This document shows positions 43,165 to 52,770 of a DNA stretch of 64,000 nt, piece by piece. The stretch covers positions 372,001-436,000 of the forward strand of contig NZ_JAHXRL010000003.1 of assembly GCF_019392245.1 (NCBI RefSeq). The letters are read 5' to 3'. Source of the stretch: Sulfitobacter sp. CW3 (GTDB taxonomy: Bacteria > Pseudomonadota > Alphaproteobacteria > Rhodobacterales > Rhodobacteraceae). Under the pieces are notes generated by a model. That model did no database searches and had not been told where the DNA came from. It saw only the letters and a list, made by a program, of their open reading frames with translations. A program made the translations under genes and the position numbers. Every line of letters starts with the position of its first letter. The stretch's first letter is position 1.

Positions 43165-43866
43165 ATGACAGATCCGATACGCCCCCGCCGAAATTTCTAT
43201 GGTCGCCTAAAAGGCAAATCCCTCAAGCAAAGCCAAAAGGGCTATATTGAGGAAGACCTTGATGCATTGTCCCCCGGTCCTGTCGATTGGGAGGCGAACC
43301 CGTCACGCACGCCGCTTGACCTGCCCGCATTGTTCGATGGCAAGCCCGTCTGGCTTGAGGTCGGATTTGGCGGTGGCGAACACATGGTGCATCAAGCCGC
43401 GCAAAACCCCGACGTGGGCATTATCGGCTGTGAACCTTATATCAATGGCGTTGCGATGCTGTTGGGCAAAATCCGCCGTGCCGGGGTCGACAATGTTGCG
43501 ATCCATCCCGGAGATGCCCGCGATATTTTTGATGTCCTGCCCGAAACGTCGATCGACCGCGCGTTTCTGCTGTACCCTGACCCGTGGCCCAAGACCCGCC
43601 ATCACCGGCGCCGCTTTGTCACACCGGAGCATCTGGAGCCATTGGCGCGGGTGTTGAAACCCGGCGCGATCTTCCGCGTGGCGACAGATATCGAGGATTA
43701 TGTGCGCCAGACGCTGGAGCAGGTGCCACGCCACGGATTTGAATGGCTGGCCGAACGTCCGGGCGATTGGAAAGAGCCGTGGGATGACTGGATTTCCACC
43801 CGATACGAGCAAAAAGCCCTGCGCGAAGGCCGCGTGCCGCATTATCTGACGTTCCGCAAACGCTGA
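43165..43866 (+). CDS. trmB: tRNA (guanine-N7)-methyltransferase
   Basis: Makes m7G46 in the tRNA variable loop. A 233-aa class I methyltransferase with the SAM motif LEVGFGGGEHMVHQA, IGCEPYINGVAM and the TrmB signature LLYPDPWPKTRHHRRR. It follows metK in the conserved alphaproteobacterial order but after a terminator, so it probably has its own promoter. Confidence 0.94.
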   Translation: MTDPIRPRRNFYGRLKGKSLKQSQKGYIEEDLDALSPGPVDWEANPSRTPLDLPALFDGKPVWLEVGFGGGEHMVHQAAQNPDVGIIGCEPYINGVAMLLGKIRRAGVDNVAIHPGDARDIFDVLPETSIDRAFLLYPDPWPKTRHHRRRFVTPEHLEPLARVLKPGAIFRVATDIEDYVRQTLEQVPRHGFEWLAERPGDWKEPWDDWISTRYEQKALREGRVPHYLTFRKR

Positions 43867-43877
43867 ACGTGGTGCAG

Positions 43878-43927
43878 CGGGGGCTGATTGCCCCCGGACC
43901 CCCATGGATATTTAAGAGCCAGAGAAG
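43878..43927 (+). repeat. Box-1 element with G/C hairpin (copy 2)
   Basis: CGGGGGC (43878-43884) pairs with GCCCCCG (43890-43896), followed by the box GGATATTTAAGAGCCAGAGA(AG) at 43906-43927. It lies just after trmB. Confidence 0.72.
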
Positions 43928-44002
43928 ATAGGCCCCGCGGTTATGGACGGGACCTGCGGGCTGGTTTATGACGTCGGTCAGAATTCAGATTGAGGTTGCC
44001 CC

Positions 44003-45355
44003 ATGTCCAGTCACGCCACGCCTATTCCTATGACCTCGTCTGCTTGCGGCCCCTTGAGCGGGGTGGCCGAGGTGCCGGGGGATAAATCAATCTCGCACCG
44101 GTCTTTGATCCTGGGTGCCATGTGTGTGGGCGAGACTACGATTAGCGGCTTGCTGGAAGGTGACGACGTGCTGGACACGGCCCGTGCGATGCGGGCGTTC
44201 GGGGCCGATGTCACGGATTTGGGCGGCGGCAACTGGTCGGTGCACGGGGTTGGTGTCGGCGGTTTTGCCGAGCCTGACGGTGTGATTGATTGCGGCAATT
44301 CCGGTACCGGTGTGCGTTTGATCATGGGCGCGATGGCGACATCCCCGATCACCGCGACCTTTACCGGTGATGCCAGCCTGAACGGCCGGCCCATGGCGCG
44401 GGTGACGGATCCGTTGGCGTTGTTTGGTACGCAAGCTGTCGGGCGCAAAGGCGGTCGGTTGCCGATGACCATCGTTGGCGCGGCAGAGCCTGTTCCGGTG
44501 CGCTATGTGGTGCCTGTCCCATCGGCGCAGGTGAAATCGGCGGTATTGTTGGCGGGGTTGAATGCACCGGGCAAGACCGTGGTGATCGAGGCCGAAGCGA
44601 CGCGCGACCATACAGAGCGTATGTTGGCGGGCTTTGGGGCCGAGATCACTGTCGAGGATACGGATGAGGGGCGCGTTATTACCTTGACGGGCCAGCCCGA
44701 GTTGCAGGCCCAGCATGTGGACGTGCCGCGTGATCCGTCTTCGGCGGCGTTTCCGGTTTGTGCGGCGCTGATCGTGCCCGGGTCGGATGTGCTGGTGCCC
44801 GGTATCGGCCTGAACCCGACGCGGGCGGGGTTGTTTACAACATTGCGCGAGATGGGTGCCGATCTTACCTATGAAAACGAGCGCACCGAGGGCGGTGAGC
44901 CTGTCGCCGATCTGCGCGCCAAGTTCTCGCCTGATATGAAAGGCATCGAAGTGCCGCCCGCGCGGGCCGCTTCGATGATCGACGAATATCCGGTGTTGTC
45001 TGTGGTTGCGGCTTTTGCCCAAGGTCAGACCATGATGCGCGGCGTCAAGGAATTGCGGGTCAAGGAAAGCGACCGGATTGATGCGATGGCCAAGGGGCTG
45101 CGCGCCAATGGGGTCGAGGTTGAGGAAGGCCCTGACTGGTGGGCCGTCACCGGGCTGGGCCATGGCAATGTGCCCGGCGGGGCCACCTGTGCCAGCCAGT
45201 TGGATCACCGTATTGCGATGTCATTCATGATCATGGGGATGGCGGCGAATGCGCCTGTCAGCGTCGATGACGGTGCGCCGATCACCACGTCTTTCCCGAT
45301 ATTCGAGCCGCTGATGGCGCAGCTGGGTGCCAACGTTGCACGAGGCAAGGCATGA
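44003..45355 (+). CDS. aroA: 3-phosphoshikimate 1-carboxyvinyltransferase (EPSP synthase), class II
   Basis: Sixth step of the shikimate pathway. The 450-aa chain resembles the class II (CP4-like) enzymes: [37 protein letters not shown], and [12 protein letters not shown]. At the glyphosate-contact segment it reads [11 protein letters not shown], with Gly where the CP4 enzyme has Ala100. ATG follows GAGGTTGCCCC. It overlaps cmk by 4 nt. Confidence 0.95.
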   Translation: MSSHATPIPMTSSACGPLSGVAEVPGDKSISHRSLILGAMCVGETTISGLLEGDDVLDTARAMRAFGADVTDLGGGNWSVHGVGVGGFAEPDGVIDCGNSGTGVRLIMGAMATSPITATFTGDASLNGRPMARVTDPLALFGTQAVGRKGGRLPMTIVGAAEPVPVRYVVPVPSAQVKSAVLLAGLNAPGKTVVIEAEATRDHTERMLAGFGAEITVEDTDEGRVITLTGQPELQAQHVDVPRDPSSAAFPVCAALIVPGSDVLVPGIGLNPTRAGLFTTLREMGADLTYENERTEGGEPVADLRAKFSPDMKGIEVPPARAASMIDEYPVLSVVAAFAQGQTMMRGVKELRVKESDRIDAMAKGLRANGVEVEEGPDWWAVTGLGHGNVPGGATCASQLDHRIAMSFMIMGMAANAPVSVDDGAPITTSFPIFEPLMAQLGANVARGKA

Positions 45356-45969
45356 TAGACGGCTTTACAGTCGCCATTGACGGGCCTGCCGCTGCTGGCA
45401 AGGGTACGGTATCGCGCGCCGTGGCGGATCATTTCGGCTTTGCGCATTTGGACACTGGGCTGTTGTACCGCGCCGTTGGTGCAAAGGTACTTGAAGGGAT
45501 GTCGGCGGAAGAGGCGGCAGTGACCTTGGTTGCGGATGATCTGGAGAATGACCAGTTGCGCACCAATGCTGTGGCCGAGGCTGCCAGCAAAGCCGCTGCA
45601 ATTCCGGAAGTGCGGGCTGCCTTGGTGGATTTTCAGCGCAGTTTTGCCATGCGCGCCGGTGGTGCGGTTCTGGACGGGCGCGACATCGGGACGGTGATTT
45701 GCCCTGACGCGCAGGTCAAACTGTTCGTTACCGCCACATCAAAGGTGCGTGCACAGCGCCGGTTCGCCGAACTGGCGGCAAAGGGGTTTAACGGCACCTT
45801 TGAAGAGGTGCTGGCCGATGTGGAAGCGCGCGATGCGCGTGACAGCACCCGCGCCGAGGCCCCGCTGAAGCCCGCTGAAGATGCCGTTGAGATGGACACA
45901 TCGACCATGGATATCAGCACCGCCGTGGCCCGCGCGATTGAACTGATCGCTGCGCGCATCGCGGGATAG
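45352..45969 (+). CDS. cmk: Cytidylate kinase
   Basis: Phosphorylates CMP and dCMP. A 205-aa P-loop kinase, with Walker [29 protein letters not shown] and [16 protein letters not shown]. It starts inside the aroA stop (ATGA), so the two are coupled, as in many Alphaproteobacteria where rpsA follows. Confidence 0.94.
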   Translation: MIDGFTVAIDGPAAAGKGTVSRAVADHFGFAHLDTGLLYRAVGAKVLEGMSAEEAAVTLVADDLENDQLRTNAVAEAASKAAAIPEVRAALVDFQRSFAMRAGGAVLDGRDIGTVICPDAQVKLFVTATSKVRAQRRFAELAAKGFNGTFEEVLADVEARDARDSTRAEAPLKPAEDAVEMDTSTMDISTAVARAIELIAARIAG

Positions 45970-46091
45970 GGCGCGGGGCCAAAGTTATTCCGCGATAATG
46001 GAACGGTATGAGAACCCGGTGCGTTCTTACAATGAACGCCGCGATATCCCTAAACGCGGCAGTCCGCATTAATCATACAAGGACCATCCCA

Positions 46092-46469
46092 ATGAAAACC
46101 GCACAAGATTACCTTGACGCTGCCAACGCAGTTGTCTCGAAAATGGATGCCAAAGATGCGATCGCCAAACACGCCGAAGGCAAAGGCGTGTTCATCGACG
46201 TTCGCGATTCCTCGGATATTGCGAACAGCGGCACCATCAAGGGCGCACACCGCATCCCCCGCGGCATGATCGAATTTCGTGCCGACCCAAAGGTCGAGAC
46301 ACTGTACAATCCGATTTTCCAAAAGGACGCCGAGATTTATTTGATCTGTGGTGCAGGCGGGCAGGCGGCTCTGTCCGGCAAGACCCTGCACGACATGGGT
46401 TATTCTAATGTGACCAACATCGGCGGCTTTGCCGGCTGGAAAGACGCGGGCGGCCCGACCGAGGCTTAA
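46092..46469 (+). CDS. Rhodanese-like domain protein
   Basis: A 125-aa single rhodanese domain: VFIDVRDSSDIANSGTIKG, AHRIPRGMIEF and the active cysteine in YLICGAGGQAALSGKTL, ending NIGGFAGWKDAGGP. The loop CGAGGQA lacks the usual arginine of sulfurtransferase loops (CxxGxR), so the substrate may differ. The start at 46092 is used since the longer frame has no support. It lies between cmk and rpsA and ends with two terminators. Confidence 0.87.
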   Translation: MKTAQDYLDAANAVVSKMDAKDAIAKHAEGKGVFIDVRDSSDIANSGTIKGAHRIPRGMIEFRADPKVETLYNPIFQKDAEIYLICGAGGQAALSGKTLHDMGYSNVTNIGGFAGWKDAGGPTEA

Positions 46470-46477
46470 GCCAGTAT

Positions 46478-46516
46478 CTCTGTGCCCATAGCTGGGCGCA
46501 GAGGTCTTCCTTTTTT
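46478..46516 (+). terminator. Terminator after the rhodanese gene
   Basis: CTCTGTGCCCA (46478-46488) pairs with TGGGCGCAGAG (46493-46503), one G-U pair, followed after seven nt by six T. Confidence 0.75.
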
Positions 46517-46537
46517 ACCAAAGTACTGCCCTTACGT

Positions 46538-46565
46538 GCCTCCAAGTTAATTCTGGAGGCTTTTT
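46538..46565 (+). terminator. Second terminator before rpsA
   Basis: GCCTCCA (46538-46544) pairs with TGGAGGC (46554-46560) across 9 nt, followed by TTTTT. Between here and 46718 I see nothing recognisable. Confidence 0.75.
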
Positions 46566-46718
46566 CGTTTTTCAGGGATGATAGGGTAATCGTCGGGGGC
46601 AAAATGAGACATCGGTCTTGCGCCGTGCCTTTTTTGTCATTTCAATGTAACGCTCCGATCTTGGTCAAGAGAGGTAAAAGGCTTCTCTCTCACGTGTGAT
46701 CGTGACGCCTAACCACCC

Positions 46719-46747
46719 TTGCCATTCGCCTTAAACACGCCTATACG
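46719..46747 (+). promoter_or_regulatory. Candidate rpsA promoter
   Basis: TTGCCA (46719-46724) and TATACG (46742-46747) are 17 nt apart, close to the housekeeping sigma consensus, and lie between the two terminators and rpsA. Confidence 0.6.
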
Positions 46748-46922
46748 CGCGACTGTCTAAGGGGCGGATACACGTTTCGGGCGCAATATATCAGGCAGGG
46801 TCGGTTTTATCCGGCCCTCTTTGCTTTGCGTACGGAACCCATCGTGGACGACAATTTTAACCACAGACCGGCGGAGACAACCGCGCGGCCAGAAACCAAA
46901 TGCTAAAGGAAAATCAAGCTAC
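46748..46922 (+). other. Long 5' leader of rpsA
   Basis: About 170 nt separate the candidate promoter from the rpsA start. It contains a hairpin-like stretch, AGGGTCGG (about 46798-46805) with CCGGCCCT nearby (about 46812-46819), just before a short T-rich run. In E. coli rpsA is autoregulated through its leader; whether that holds here is unknown. Confidence 0.4.
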
Positions 46923-48599
46923 ATGGCTATGAACTCAATGGAAGACTTCGAAGCACTTTTGGAAGAAAGCTTTGAAATGGACACGCCCGAAGAGGGCTCT
47001 GTTGTCAAAGGCAAGGTAATCGCGATTGAAGCGGGCCAAGCCATCATCGACGTAGGCTACAAAATGGAAGGCCGCGTCGAGCTGAAAGAATTTGCCGAGC
47101 CAGGCGAAGCTCCCAAAGTTGCGGTCGGCGACGAAGTCGAAGTGTTCCTTCGTCAGGTCGAAAACTCCCGTGGCGAAGCTGTTATCTCTCGCGAGATGGC
47201 GCGCCGTGAGGAAGCTTGGGACCGTCTTGAAAAAGCCTATGCTGCAGAAGAGCGCGTTGAAGGCGCAATCTTTGGCCGCGTTAAAGGTGGCTTTACTGTT
47301 GATCTGGGCGGCGCTGTTGCGTTCCTTCCCGGTTCGCAAGTTGACGTGCGCCCCGTGCGCGATGCCGGCCCATTGATGGGTCTGAAGCAGCCGTTCCAGG
47401 TTCTGAAAATGGACCGTCGCCGTGGTAACATCGTTGTATCGCGTCGTGCGATCCTCGAAGAATCCCGTGCCGAACAGCGTGCCGAAGTTATCGGCAACCT
47501 GACCGAAGGCCAGGAAGTTGACGGCGTGGTCAAGAACATCACCGAATACGGTGCGTTCGTTGATCTGGGCGGCGTTGACGGCTTGCTGCACGTCACAGAC
47601 ATGGCATGGCGCCGTGTGAACCACCCATCCGAGATCTTGACAATCGGCGAGACCATCAAGGTTCAAGTCATCAAGATCAACAAAGAGACGCACCGCATCT
47701 CCTTGGGCATGAAGCAATTGCAAGAAGATCCATGGGATCTGGTTGCTGGCAAGTACCCACTGGAATCGGTTCACACTGGCCGCGTGACCAACATCACCGA
47801 TTACGGTGCATTTGTTGAGCTTGAGCCCGGCGTTGAAGGTCTGGTGCACGTGTCCGAGATGTCTTGGACCAAGAAAAACGTACACCCAGGCAAGATCGTG
47901 TCTACTTCGCAAGAAGTCGAAGTCATGGTTCTGGAAATCGATGGTGCCAAGCGCCGCGTTTCCCTTGGTCTCAAGCAGACCATGCGCAACCCATGGGAAG
48001 TGTTTGCAGAAACACACCCTGAAGGCACCGAAGTCGAAGGCGAAGTCAAAAACATCACCGAATTCGGTCTGTTTGTTGGCCTGCCAGGCGACATCGACGG
48101 CATGGTTCACCTGTCCGACCTGTCATGGGACGAACGTGGCGAAGACGCCATCCAGAACTATCGCAAGGGCGACATGGTTCAGGCCGTTGTGTCCGAAGTC
48201 GACGTTGAGAAAGAGCGCATCAGCCTCTCGATCAAAGGTGTTGGCGGCGACAAGTTTGCAGAAGCAGTGGGCGGCGTTAAGCGCGGTTCCGTTGTAACTG
48301 TGACTGTGACCTCCATCGAAGACGGTGGCATCGAAGTCGAATATGAAGGCATGAAAGCCTTCATCCGTCGCTCCGATCTGTCGCGTGACCGTGCCGAACA
48401 GCGCCCCGAGCGTTTCTCGGTTGGTGACAAGGTTGATGTTCGCATCACCAACGTCGACACCAAAGCGCACCGTTTGGGCGTTTCGATCAAGGCACGTGAA
48501 ATCGCAGAAGAGAAAGAAGCAGTCGAGCAGTATGGCTCCTCTGACTCCGGCGCATCCTTGGGTGATATCCTTGGTGCCGCTCTTAAGGGCGACGAATAA
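46923..48599 (+). CDS. rpsA: 30S ribosomal protein S1
   Basis: A 558-aa mRNA-binding ribosomal protein with six S1 repeats, for example KNITEYGAFVDLGGVDGLLH, TNITDYGAFVELEPGVEGLV and KNITEFGLFVGLPGDIDGMV. It unfolds mRNA at initiation. ATG at 46923 is chosen from the family start MAMNSMEDFEALLEESFEM with AAAGGAAA upstream. It follows cmk and rhodanese, the usual alphaproteobacterial order, and ends at a strong terminator. Confidence 0.96.
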   Translation: MAMNSMEDFEALLEESFEMDTPEEGSVVKGKVIAIEAGQAIIDVGYKMEGRVELKEFAEPGEAPKVAVGDEVEVFLRQVENSRGEAVISREMARREEAWDRLEKAYAAEERVEGAIFGRVKGGFTVDLGGAVAFLPGSQVDVRPVRDAGPLMGLKQPFQVLKMDRRRGNIVVSRRAILEESRAEQRAEVIGNLTEGQEVDGVVKNITEYGAFVDLGGVDGLLHVTDMAWRRVNHPSEILTIGETIKVQVIKINKETHRISLGMKQLQEDPWDLVAGKYPLESVHTGRVTNITDYGAFVELEPGVEGLVHVSEMSWTKKNVHPGKIVSTSQEVEVMVLEIDGAKRRVSLGLKQTMRNPWEVFAETHPEGTEVEGEVKNITEFGLFVGLPGDIDGMVHLSDLSWDERGEDAIQNYRKGDMVQAVVSEVDVEKERISLSIKGVGGDKFAEAVGGVKRGSVVTVTVTSIEDGGIEVEYEGMKAFIRRSDLSRDRAEQRPERFSVGDKVDVRITNVDTKAHRLGVSIKAREIAEEKEAVEQYGSSDSGASLGDILGAALKGDE

Positions 48600-48627
48600 G
48601 CCTAAGCGCTTAATTCACAAAATTATG

Positions 48628-48661
48628 GGGCCTCGCAATGCAGATTGCGGGGCCCTTTTTT
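48628..48661 (+). terminator. rpsA terminator
   Basis: GGGCCTCGCAAT (48628-48639) pairs with ATTGCGGGGCCC (48644-48655), one G-U pair, loop GCAG, followed by six T. Confidence 0.9.
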
Positions 48662-48821
48662 ATGCGAATCGGGTCAACCCTGTGTTGGTGGTCAGGTGGC
48701 CAAGGACGGGCTTTAGGCCTCTGGAGGGCGATTGTGGTGAAAAAATGACCATAAATCAGCGGGTTCGCGCCGTGAAATGCGCGAATGGTTGATTTGTGTG
48801 ACTTCACGAATGCGTTTGAGT

Positions 48822-48830
48822 TGGTATAGT
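48822..48830 (+). promoter_or_regulatory. Candidate extended -10 promoter of ihfB
   Basis: TGGTATAGT (48822-48830) has the TG extension and a good -10, about 40 nt before the start. A -35 is not clear (CTTCAC at 48802-48807). An inverted repeat TTCGCGC/GCGCGAA lies upstream at 48764-48785. Confidence 0.4.
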
Positions 48831-48870
48831 CAGAAGAATAACAAAAATGCACCACGGGGGAGAAGTTTAC

Positions 48871-49155
48871 ATGATCCGGTCGGAACTGATTCAGAAAATC
48901 GCAGATGACAATCCACATCTTTACCAACGTGATGTCGAAAGAATCGTGAATACCATTTTTGAAGAGATCACCGGTGCGATGGCCCAAGGGGATCGTGTTG
49001 AGCTGCGCGGATTTGGCGCGTTTTCTGTCAAGAAACGTGATGCCCGTGTTGGCCGAAACCCTCGCACAGGGGAAACAGTTCATGTAGAAGACAAGCACGT
49101 GCCGTTCTTCAAGACCGGCAAGTTGCTTCGTGATCGTCTGAACGGGAATTCCTAA
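48871..49155 (+). CDS. ihfB: Integration host factor, beta subunit
   Basis: A 94-aa DNA-bending protein that pairs with IHF-alpha. [20 protein letters not shown] opens the dimer helices, and [20 protein letters not shown] holds the arm and the DNA-intercalating proline. GGGGGAG precedes ATG at 48871, which excludes the longer frame. rpsA-ihfB order is widely conserved. Confidence 0.95.
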   Translation: MIRSELIQKIADDNPHLYQRDVERIVNTIFEEITGAMAQGDRVELRGFGAFSVKKRDARVGRNPRTGETVHVEDKHVPFFKTGKLLRDRLNGNS

Positions 49156-49506
49156 ATGCGTTATGTCCGCTACCTTTGCATTGCGATCTTTGCTTTGGCA
49201 TTGATCGCTGTCGCCCTGGCCAACCGGTCGATGGTGTCGCTCAGGCTGTTGCCAACTGAGGTGTCGGGCTTTTTCGCGATAGACCCGGAATTGAACGTGC
49301 CGCTGTTCATTGTGATTTTGGGCAGCATCGTTGCAGGTCTGTTGGTTGGGTTCGTCTGGGAATGGATCCGCGAATACAACCAACGCGCCGAAGCCGCGCG
49401 TCAGGCCCGCGAAATGCGCCGTCTTGAGCGTGAGGTTGCGCGCCTTAAGGGCGAGAAATACGAAGGCCAAGACGACGTTCTGGCCTTGTTGGATCGCGCT
49501 AGCTGA
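49156..49506 (+). CDS. LapA-domain (DUF1049) inner-membrane protein
   Basis: A 116-aa protein with two membrane segments (about 5-22 and 48-68) and a C-terminal coiled coil (EAARQAREMRRLEREVARLK), the LapA layout; E. coli LapA works with LapB in controlling LPS synthesis through LpxC. The start follows the ihfB stop directly, so they are co-transcribed. The LapB partner is not in the window. Confidence 0.85.
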   Translation: MRYVRYLCIAIFALALIAVALANRSMVSLRLLPTEVSGFFAIDPELNVPLFIVILGSIVAGLLVGFVWEWIREYNQRAEAARQAREMRRLEREVARLKGEKYEGQDDVLALLDRAS

Positions 49507-49541
49507 TTATCTGACGCTTACTGGCGGCCCAAGGAAATCCA

Positions 49542-50198
49542 ATGTCGACAAAAGTGCATGTAAAGTTTTGCGGCCTGCGCAGCGCCGCAGATATTGCGGC
49601 GGCTGTGGCGGCGAATGCCCGCTATGTCGGGTTTGTCTTTTTCCCAAAATCCCCCCGCAACGTCAGCATTGAAGAAGCCACCGTACTTGCGCTTGAGGTG
49701 CCTGACGGCATTTGCAAGGTGGCGCTAACCGTGAATGCAGATGACGCTTTTCTGGATGCCCTGCTGGCCGTTGTGCCGATCGATATGTTGCAGCTGCATG
49801 GAACCGAGACACCGGCCCGCGTGCGCGAAGTCAAAGCGCGCTATGGCCTGCCGGTGATGAAGGCCGTGGGGGTCGCGGATGCGGATGATCTGGCGCAGCT
49901 GGATTTATATATGCCCGTGGCAGACCAGATTTTGGTTGATGCAAAGCCGCCCAAGGGGGCTGACCTGCCGGGCGGGAATGGTTTGGCGTTTGACTGGCGT
50001 TTGATCGCTGGGCGGAAATGGCCAAAGCCGTGGATGCTGGCAGGGGGCCTGACACCCGATAACGTGGCCGAGGCCGTGCGGATGACCGGCGCGCGTCAGG
50101 TTGATGTGTCATCGGGTGTGGAAACGGCACCGGGCGTCAAGGACGCGGCGTTGATCGCGGGCTTTGGCCAAGCGGCACAAAAGCCCGCGAAAGTTTAG
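49542..50198 (+). CDS. trpF: Phosphoribosylanthranilate isomerase
   Basis: Third step of tryptophan synthesis from anthranilate, Amadori rearrangement of phosphoribosylanthranilate. A 218-aa TIM barrel: [20 protein letters not shown] with the catalytic cysteine, [12 protein letters not shown], and [15 protein letters not shown] for phosphate binding. trpB and trpA, its common partners, would lie elsewhere. Its stop interlocks with that of the convergent kdsA. Confidence 0.94.
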   Translation: MSTKVHVKFCGLRSAADIAAAVAANARYVGFVFFPKSPRNVSIEEATVLALEVPDGICKVALTVNADDAFLDALLAVVPIDMLQLHGTETPARVREVKARYGLPVMKAVGVADADDLAQLDLYMPVADQILVDAKPPKGADLPGGNGLAFDWRLIAGRKWPKPWMLAGGLTPDNVAEAVRMTGARQVDVSSGVETAPGVKDAALIAGFGQAAQKPAKV

Positions 50199-51028
50199 AT
50201 TTCTATCGGGTCGGCCTTGGCCAGCGCATCAAACTTCATCAGCGATGCGATCAGCGCGGGCATCTTATCCAGATAAATCATGTTCGGGCCGTCCGAGGGC
50301 GCATTATCCGGATCTTCGTGGGTTTCGATGAATACCGCACCCACACCAATCGCGACAGCCGCACGGGCCATGACGGGTGCAAACTGACGTTGCCCGCCGC
50401 TGGATCCGCCCATGCCACCGGGTTGTTGCACCGAATGGGTCGCGTCCATCACCACGGGGTATCCGGTCGCTGCCATCTGGGGCAGGCTGCGCATGTCCGC
50501 CACCAAAGTGTTATAGCCAAAAGACGTGCCACGTTCGGTCAGCATGATGCGTTTGTTGCCCGTCGATTCGATCTTGGTCACGATATTTGGCATTTCCCAC
50601 GGGGCCAAAAACTGACCCTTCTTGACGTTCACGACCTTGCCGGTGTTGCCTGCGGCCAGCAGCATATCTGTCTGGCGGCACAAAAAGGCGGGGATTTGCA
50701 GGATGTCGACGGCTTCGGCGGCGATGGCGCATTGCGCTTCGGTGTGGACATCGGTCAGAACCGGTACGCCAATGGATTTGCCAACCGATTGCAGCACGCG
50801 CAACCCTTCTTCGATGCCCAGACCGCGTTTACCGCTTAGCGATGTACGGTTGGCCTTGTCATAGCTGGCCTTGAACACAAACTGCGCACCGGCTGCATCA
50901 CAGGCTTCTTTCATCTGGCCAGCGATCATCTGGGCGTGCGTTTCGCTTTCCAACTGGCAGGGGCCGGCGATTACGGTCAACGGGCGATCATTCCCGATCA
51001 CGACATTACCCACAGTGACTTGGATCAT
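50195..51028 (-). CDS. kdsA: 3-deoxy-8-phosphooctulonate synthase
   Basis: Condenses PEP and arabinose-5-phosphate to Kdo-8-P, for LPS core and for capsule linkers. The 277-aa chain has [38 protein letters not shown] and [12 protein letters not shown]. It overlaps the capsule-export gene by 4 nt, so it belongs to that operon, which suggests a link between Kdo supply and capsule. A metal ligand cysteine (IAGPCQ) points to the metal-dependent type. Confidence 0.94.
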   Translation of the reverse strand: MIQVTVGNVVIGNDRPLTVIAGPCQLESETHAQMIAGQMKEACDAAGAQFVFKASYDKANRTSLSGKRGLGIEEGLRVLQSVGKSIGVPVLTDVHTEAQCAIAAEAVDILQIPAFLCRQTDMLLAAGNTGKVVNVKKGQFLAPWEMPNIVTKIESTGNKRIMLTERGTSFGYNTLVADMRSLPQMAATGYPVVMDATHSVQQPGGMGGSSGGQRQFAPVMARAAVAIGVGAVFIETHEDPDNAPSDGPNMIYLDKMPALIASLMKFDALAKADPIEI

Positions 51029-52770
51029 TTTGTTACCTGTTCCTTAAGGATCGACGCCGTCAGCGACAGCATGAGGTAGATGCCCGCAAAGATCAGGAAT
51101 GTCAAAATTGTGTTCTCGAACTTGCGCGGATAAGAGGCCGATTGCGACGCGACAGGGCGCACGGCAATTGTCAGATAGCGGACCTGACGTTGTGCTTCGG
51201 TGCGGGCCTGTTCCATCTGCGTTTGCGACGATTGCAACGCCATATCCGCCGCAGCAAGGTCCGCCTGGGCCAGTTGCAAACTCACGGCTTGTTGCGCCAG
51301 TGAATTGGTGCCCTCGGTTGCATTGTTCATCCGCTCGTTCAGCCGCTCAAGCTGCACGCCAATACGGCGCACGTCGCCCTGAACACCGTCCACCTTGGCC
51401 CGATTGGGGCGCGGGTTGTCCATCAGGGCCGCCAGCTCAAGCTCTTTTTCCAGCAACAGCGTTTCATAGCTGCTGATCTGCCCGCGGATCGACGCGATCA
51501 CCGCCTCGGGGTCCACGCCGTTTTCGACTTGTAGCTTGATCAGCGCCTCTTGCGCGGCGCGGCGCTGGTCGACGGTTTGCTCGTAGGCGGCGCGCGCATC
51601 GCGCATCCCGTCTTCGCGTTTTTGCTGGGACAGACCGTTCACGCGTTCTTCGGCGTAGGTCAGCAGATGCTCGGAATACACAGCCGCGACTTGGGGGTCG
51701 GCGGCGACCACTTCCATGCGGATCATGCCCTCGGTCGGATCATAGCCGATTTTGACGTTCTTTTTATAAAACTTATACGCCTCTTCGTTCGAGGCATCGG
51801 GGTCCATGCGTTGGATCGGGTCAATATTACCCTGCGAGAAATGCGACACAAACCCGACATCCTTGTCGAGGCGCAGCATCGCGTCCTTGGACTGCAGATA
51901 GCTTTGGGTGGCGATACTGTCGGCCGAGTTGGCAAATTGCGTGGGCAGCAAGCCACCCAAGGGGCCAAGCCCGCCGCCGCCTTCGTTCTGGATGATCAGG
52001 AACTGGCTTTCTGTGGCGTACATGGGGGTGGCGACGTTGTAGAAATAGTAACCGCCCATGATCGTGGGCAGGCCGACGAAAAACATCAGACGCACCACAA
52101 GCAGCATCATTTTACGGCGGCGGCGGCGGCTGATGTCGGCCTGAATGTCGGATATTTCACGCATCCGACGTTCCATCGGATTAACTTCGGTCGATGGCAG
52201 GTTGCCGCCGCCTGCGGGCACGGTTTGCGGCAACTGCACCCGGTCGTTGCCGGGGGCACCGCCCGCTTGCGGTACCACCAGTTCTAGCATGTTGGACCGT
52301 TGGAAGGGGTCAATACCAGCATCGCGCAGCAAGCGCACGGCGTCGAAATCAGAGGTCGGGGCCAGCCCGTGTTTCTGGGCAACGCGGCGCGCCATCCGCA
52401 ATTGTCGGCCTGTCAGGCCTTCGCGGCGGATCGCGTCGATATCTTGCTCGCCTTTTACTTCGGTCGTGGAGGAAACCTCTCCGCTGCGTGGTGGGGTTTC
52501 TGGTGGCGTCGCGGGTGGCGTGGATGGCGGTGTGCCGGGCGGTGTCGCTGGCCGCCGCATGGCCTGACTAACGGCTTCAGGTGTGGCCGATGCCTGCTCT
52601 GGCGCGGGTTGTGGGCGGGCTGGTCGTTGGGCAGGTTCCGCCGCTGCGGGGCGACGGCGGTCAACTGGCGCGTCGGCGGCGTCACCTGAAGGCGCGGCTT
52701 TGCTGGGCGTTACAGCAGACGGAGTGCTACGCTTGATGCGAAATTTTCTAGCTTTGGGTTTCGTAGTCAT
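51025..52770 (-). CDS. Capsule polysaccharide export inner-membrane protein (KpsE/Wzz-type)
   Basis: A 581-aa PCP-type protein: a long, low-complexity N-terminal tail (about 1-185) with a Pro-rich stretch of TPP-x repeats (52490-52547), one membrane helix (about 200-222, MLLVVRLMFFVGLPTIMGG), a periplasmic coiled-coil domain (about 350-500) and a second helix near the end (TILTFLIFAGIYLMLSL). It links the ABC exporter to the outer-membrane channel. The start at 52770 is preferred over the longer frame. The unusual tail sits in the cytoplasm and may contact other components. Confidence 0.85.
   Translation of the reverse strand: MTTKPKARKFRIKRSTPSAVTPSKAAPSGDAADAPVDRRRPAAAEPAQRPARPQPAPEQASATPEAVSQAMRRPATPPGTPPSTPPATPPETPPRSGEVSSTTEVKGEQDIDAIRREGLTGRQLRMARRVAQKHGLAPTSDFDAVRLLRDAGIDPFQRSNMLELVVPQAGGAPGNDRVQLPQTVPAGGGNLPSTEVNPMERRMREISDIQADISRRRRRKMMLLVVRLMFFVGLPTIMGGYYFYNVATPMYATESQFLIIQNEGGGGLGPLGGLLPTQFANSADSIATQSYLQSKDAMLRLDKDVGFVSHFSQGNIDPIQRMDPDASNEEAYKFYKKNVKIGYDPTEGMIRMEVVAADPQVAAVYSEHLLTYAEERVNGLSQQKREDGMRDARAAYEQTVDQRRAAQEALIKLQVENGVDPEAVIASIRGQISSYETLLLEKELELAALMDNPRPNRAKVDGVQGDVRRIGVQLERLNERMNNATEGTNSLAQQAVSLQLAQADLAAADMALQSSQTQMEQARTEAQRQVRYLTIAVRPVASQSASYPRKFENTILTFLIFAGIYLMLSLTASILKEQVTK
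52490..52547 (-). repeat. 12-bp tandem repeats encoding TPPx in the capsule-export gene
   Basis: About five units of 12 bp on the minus strand encode consecutive TPPG, TPPS, TPPA, TPPE and TPPR tetrapeptides. Such repeats can change unit number between strains. Confidence 0.7.

Noticed and set aside
46935..48110. Long open frame on the minus strand inside rpsA (391 codons)
   Set aside because: It mirrors the coding frame of S1 in G/C-rich codons, has no ribosome site and no recognisable domain.
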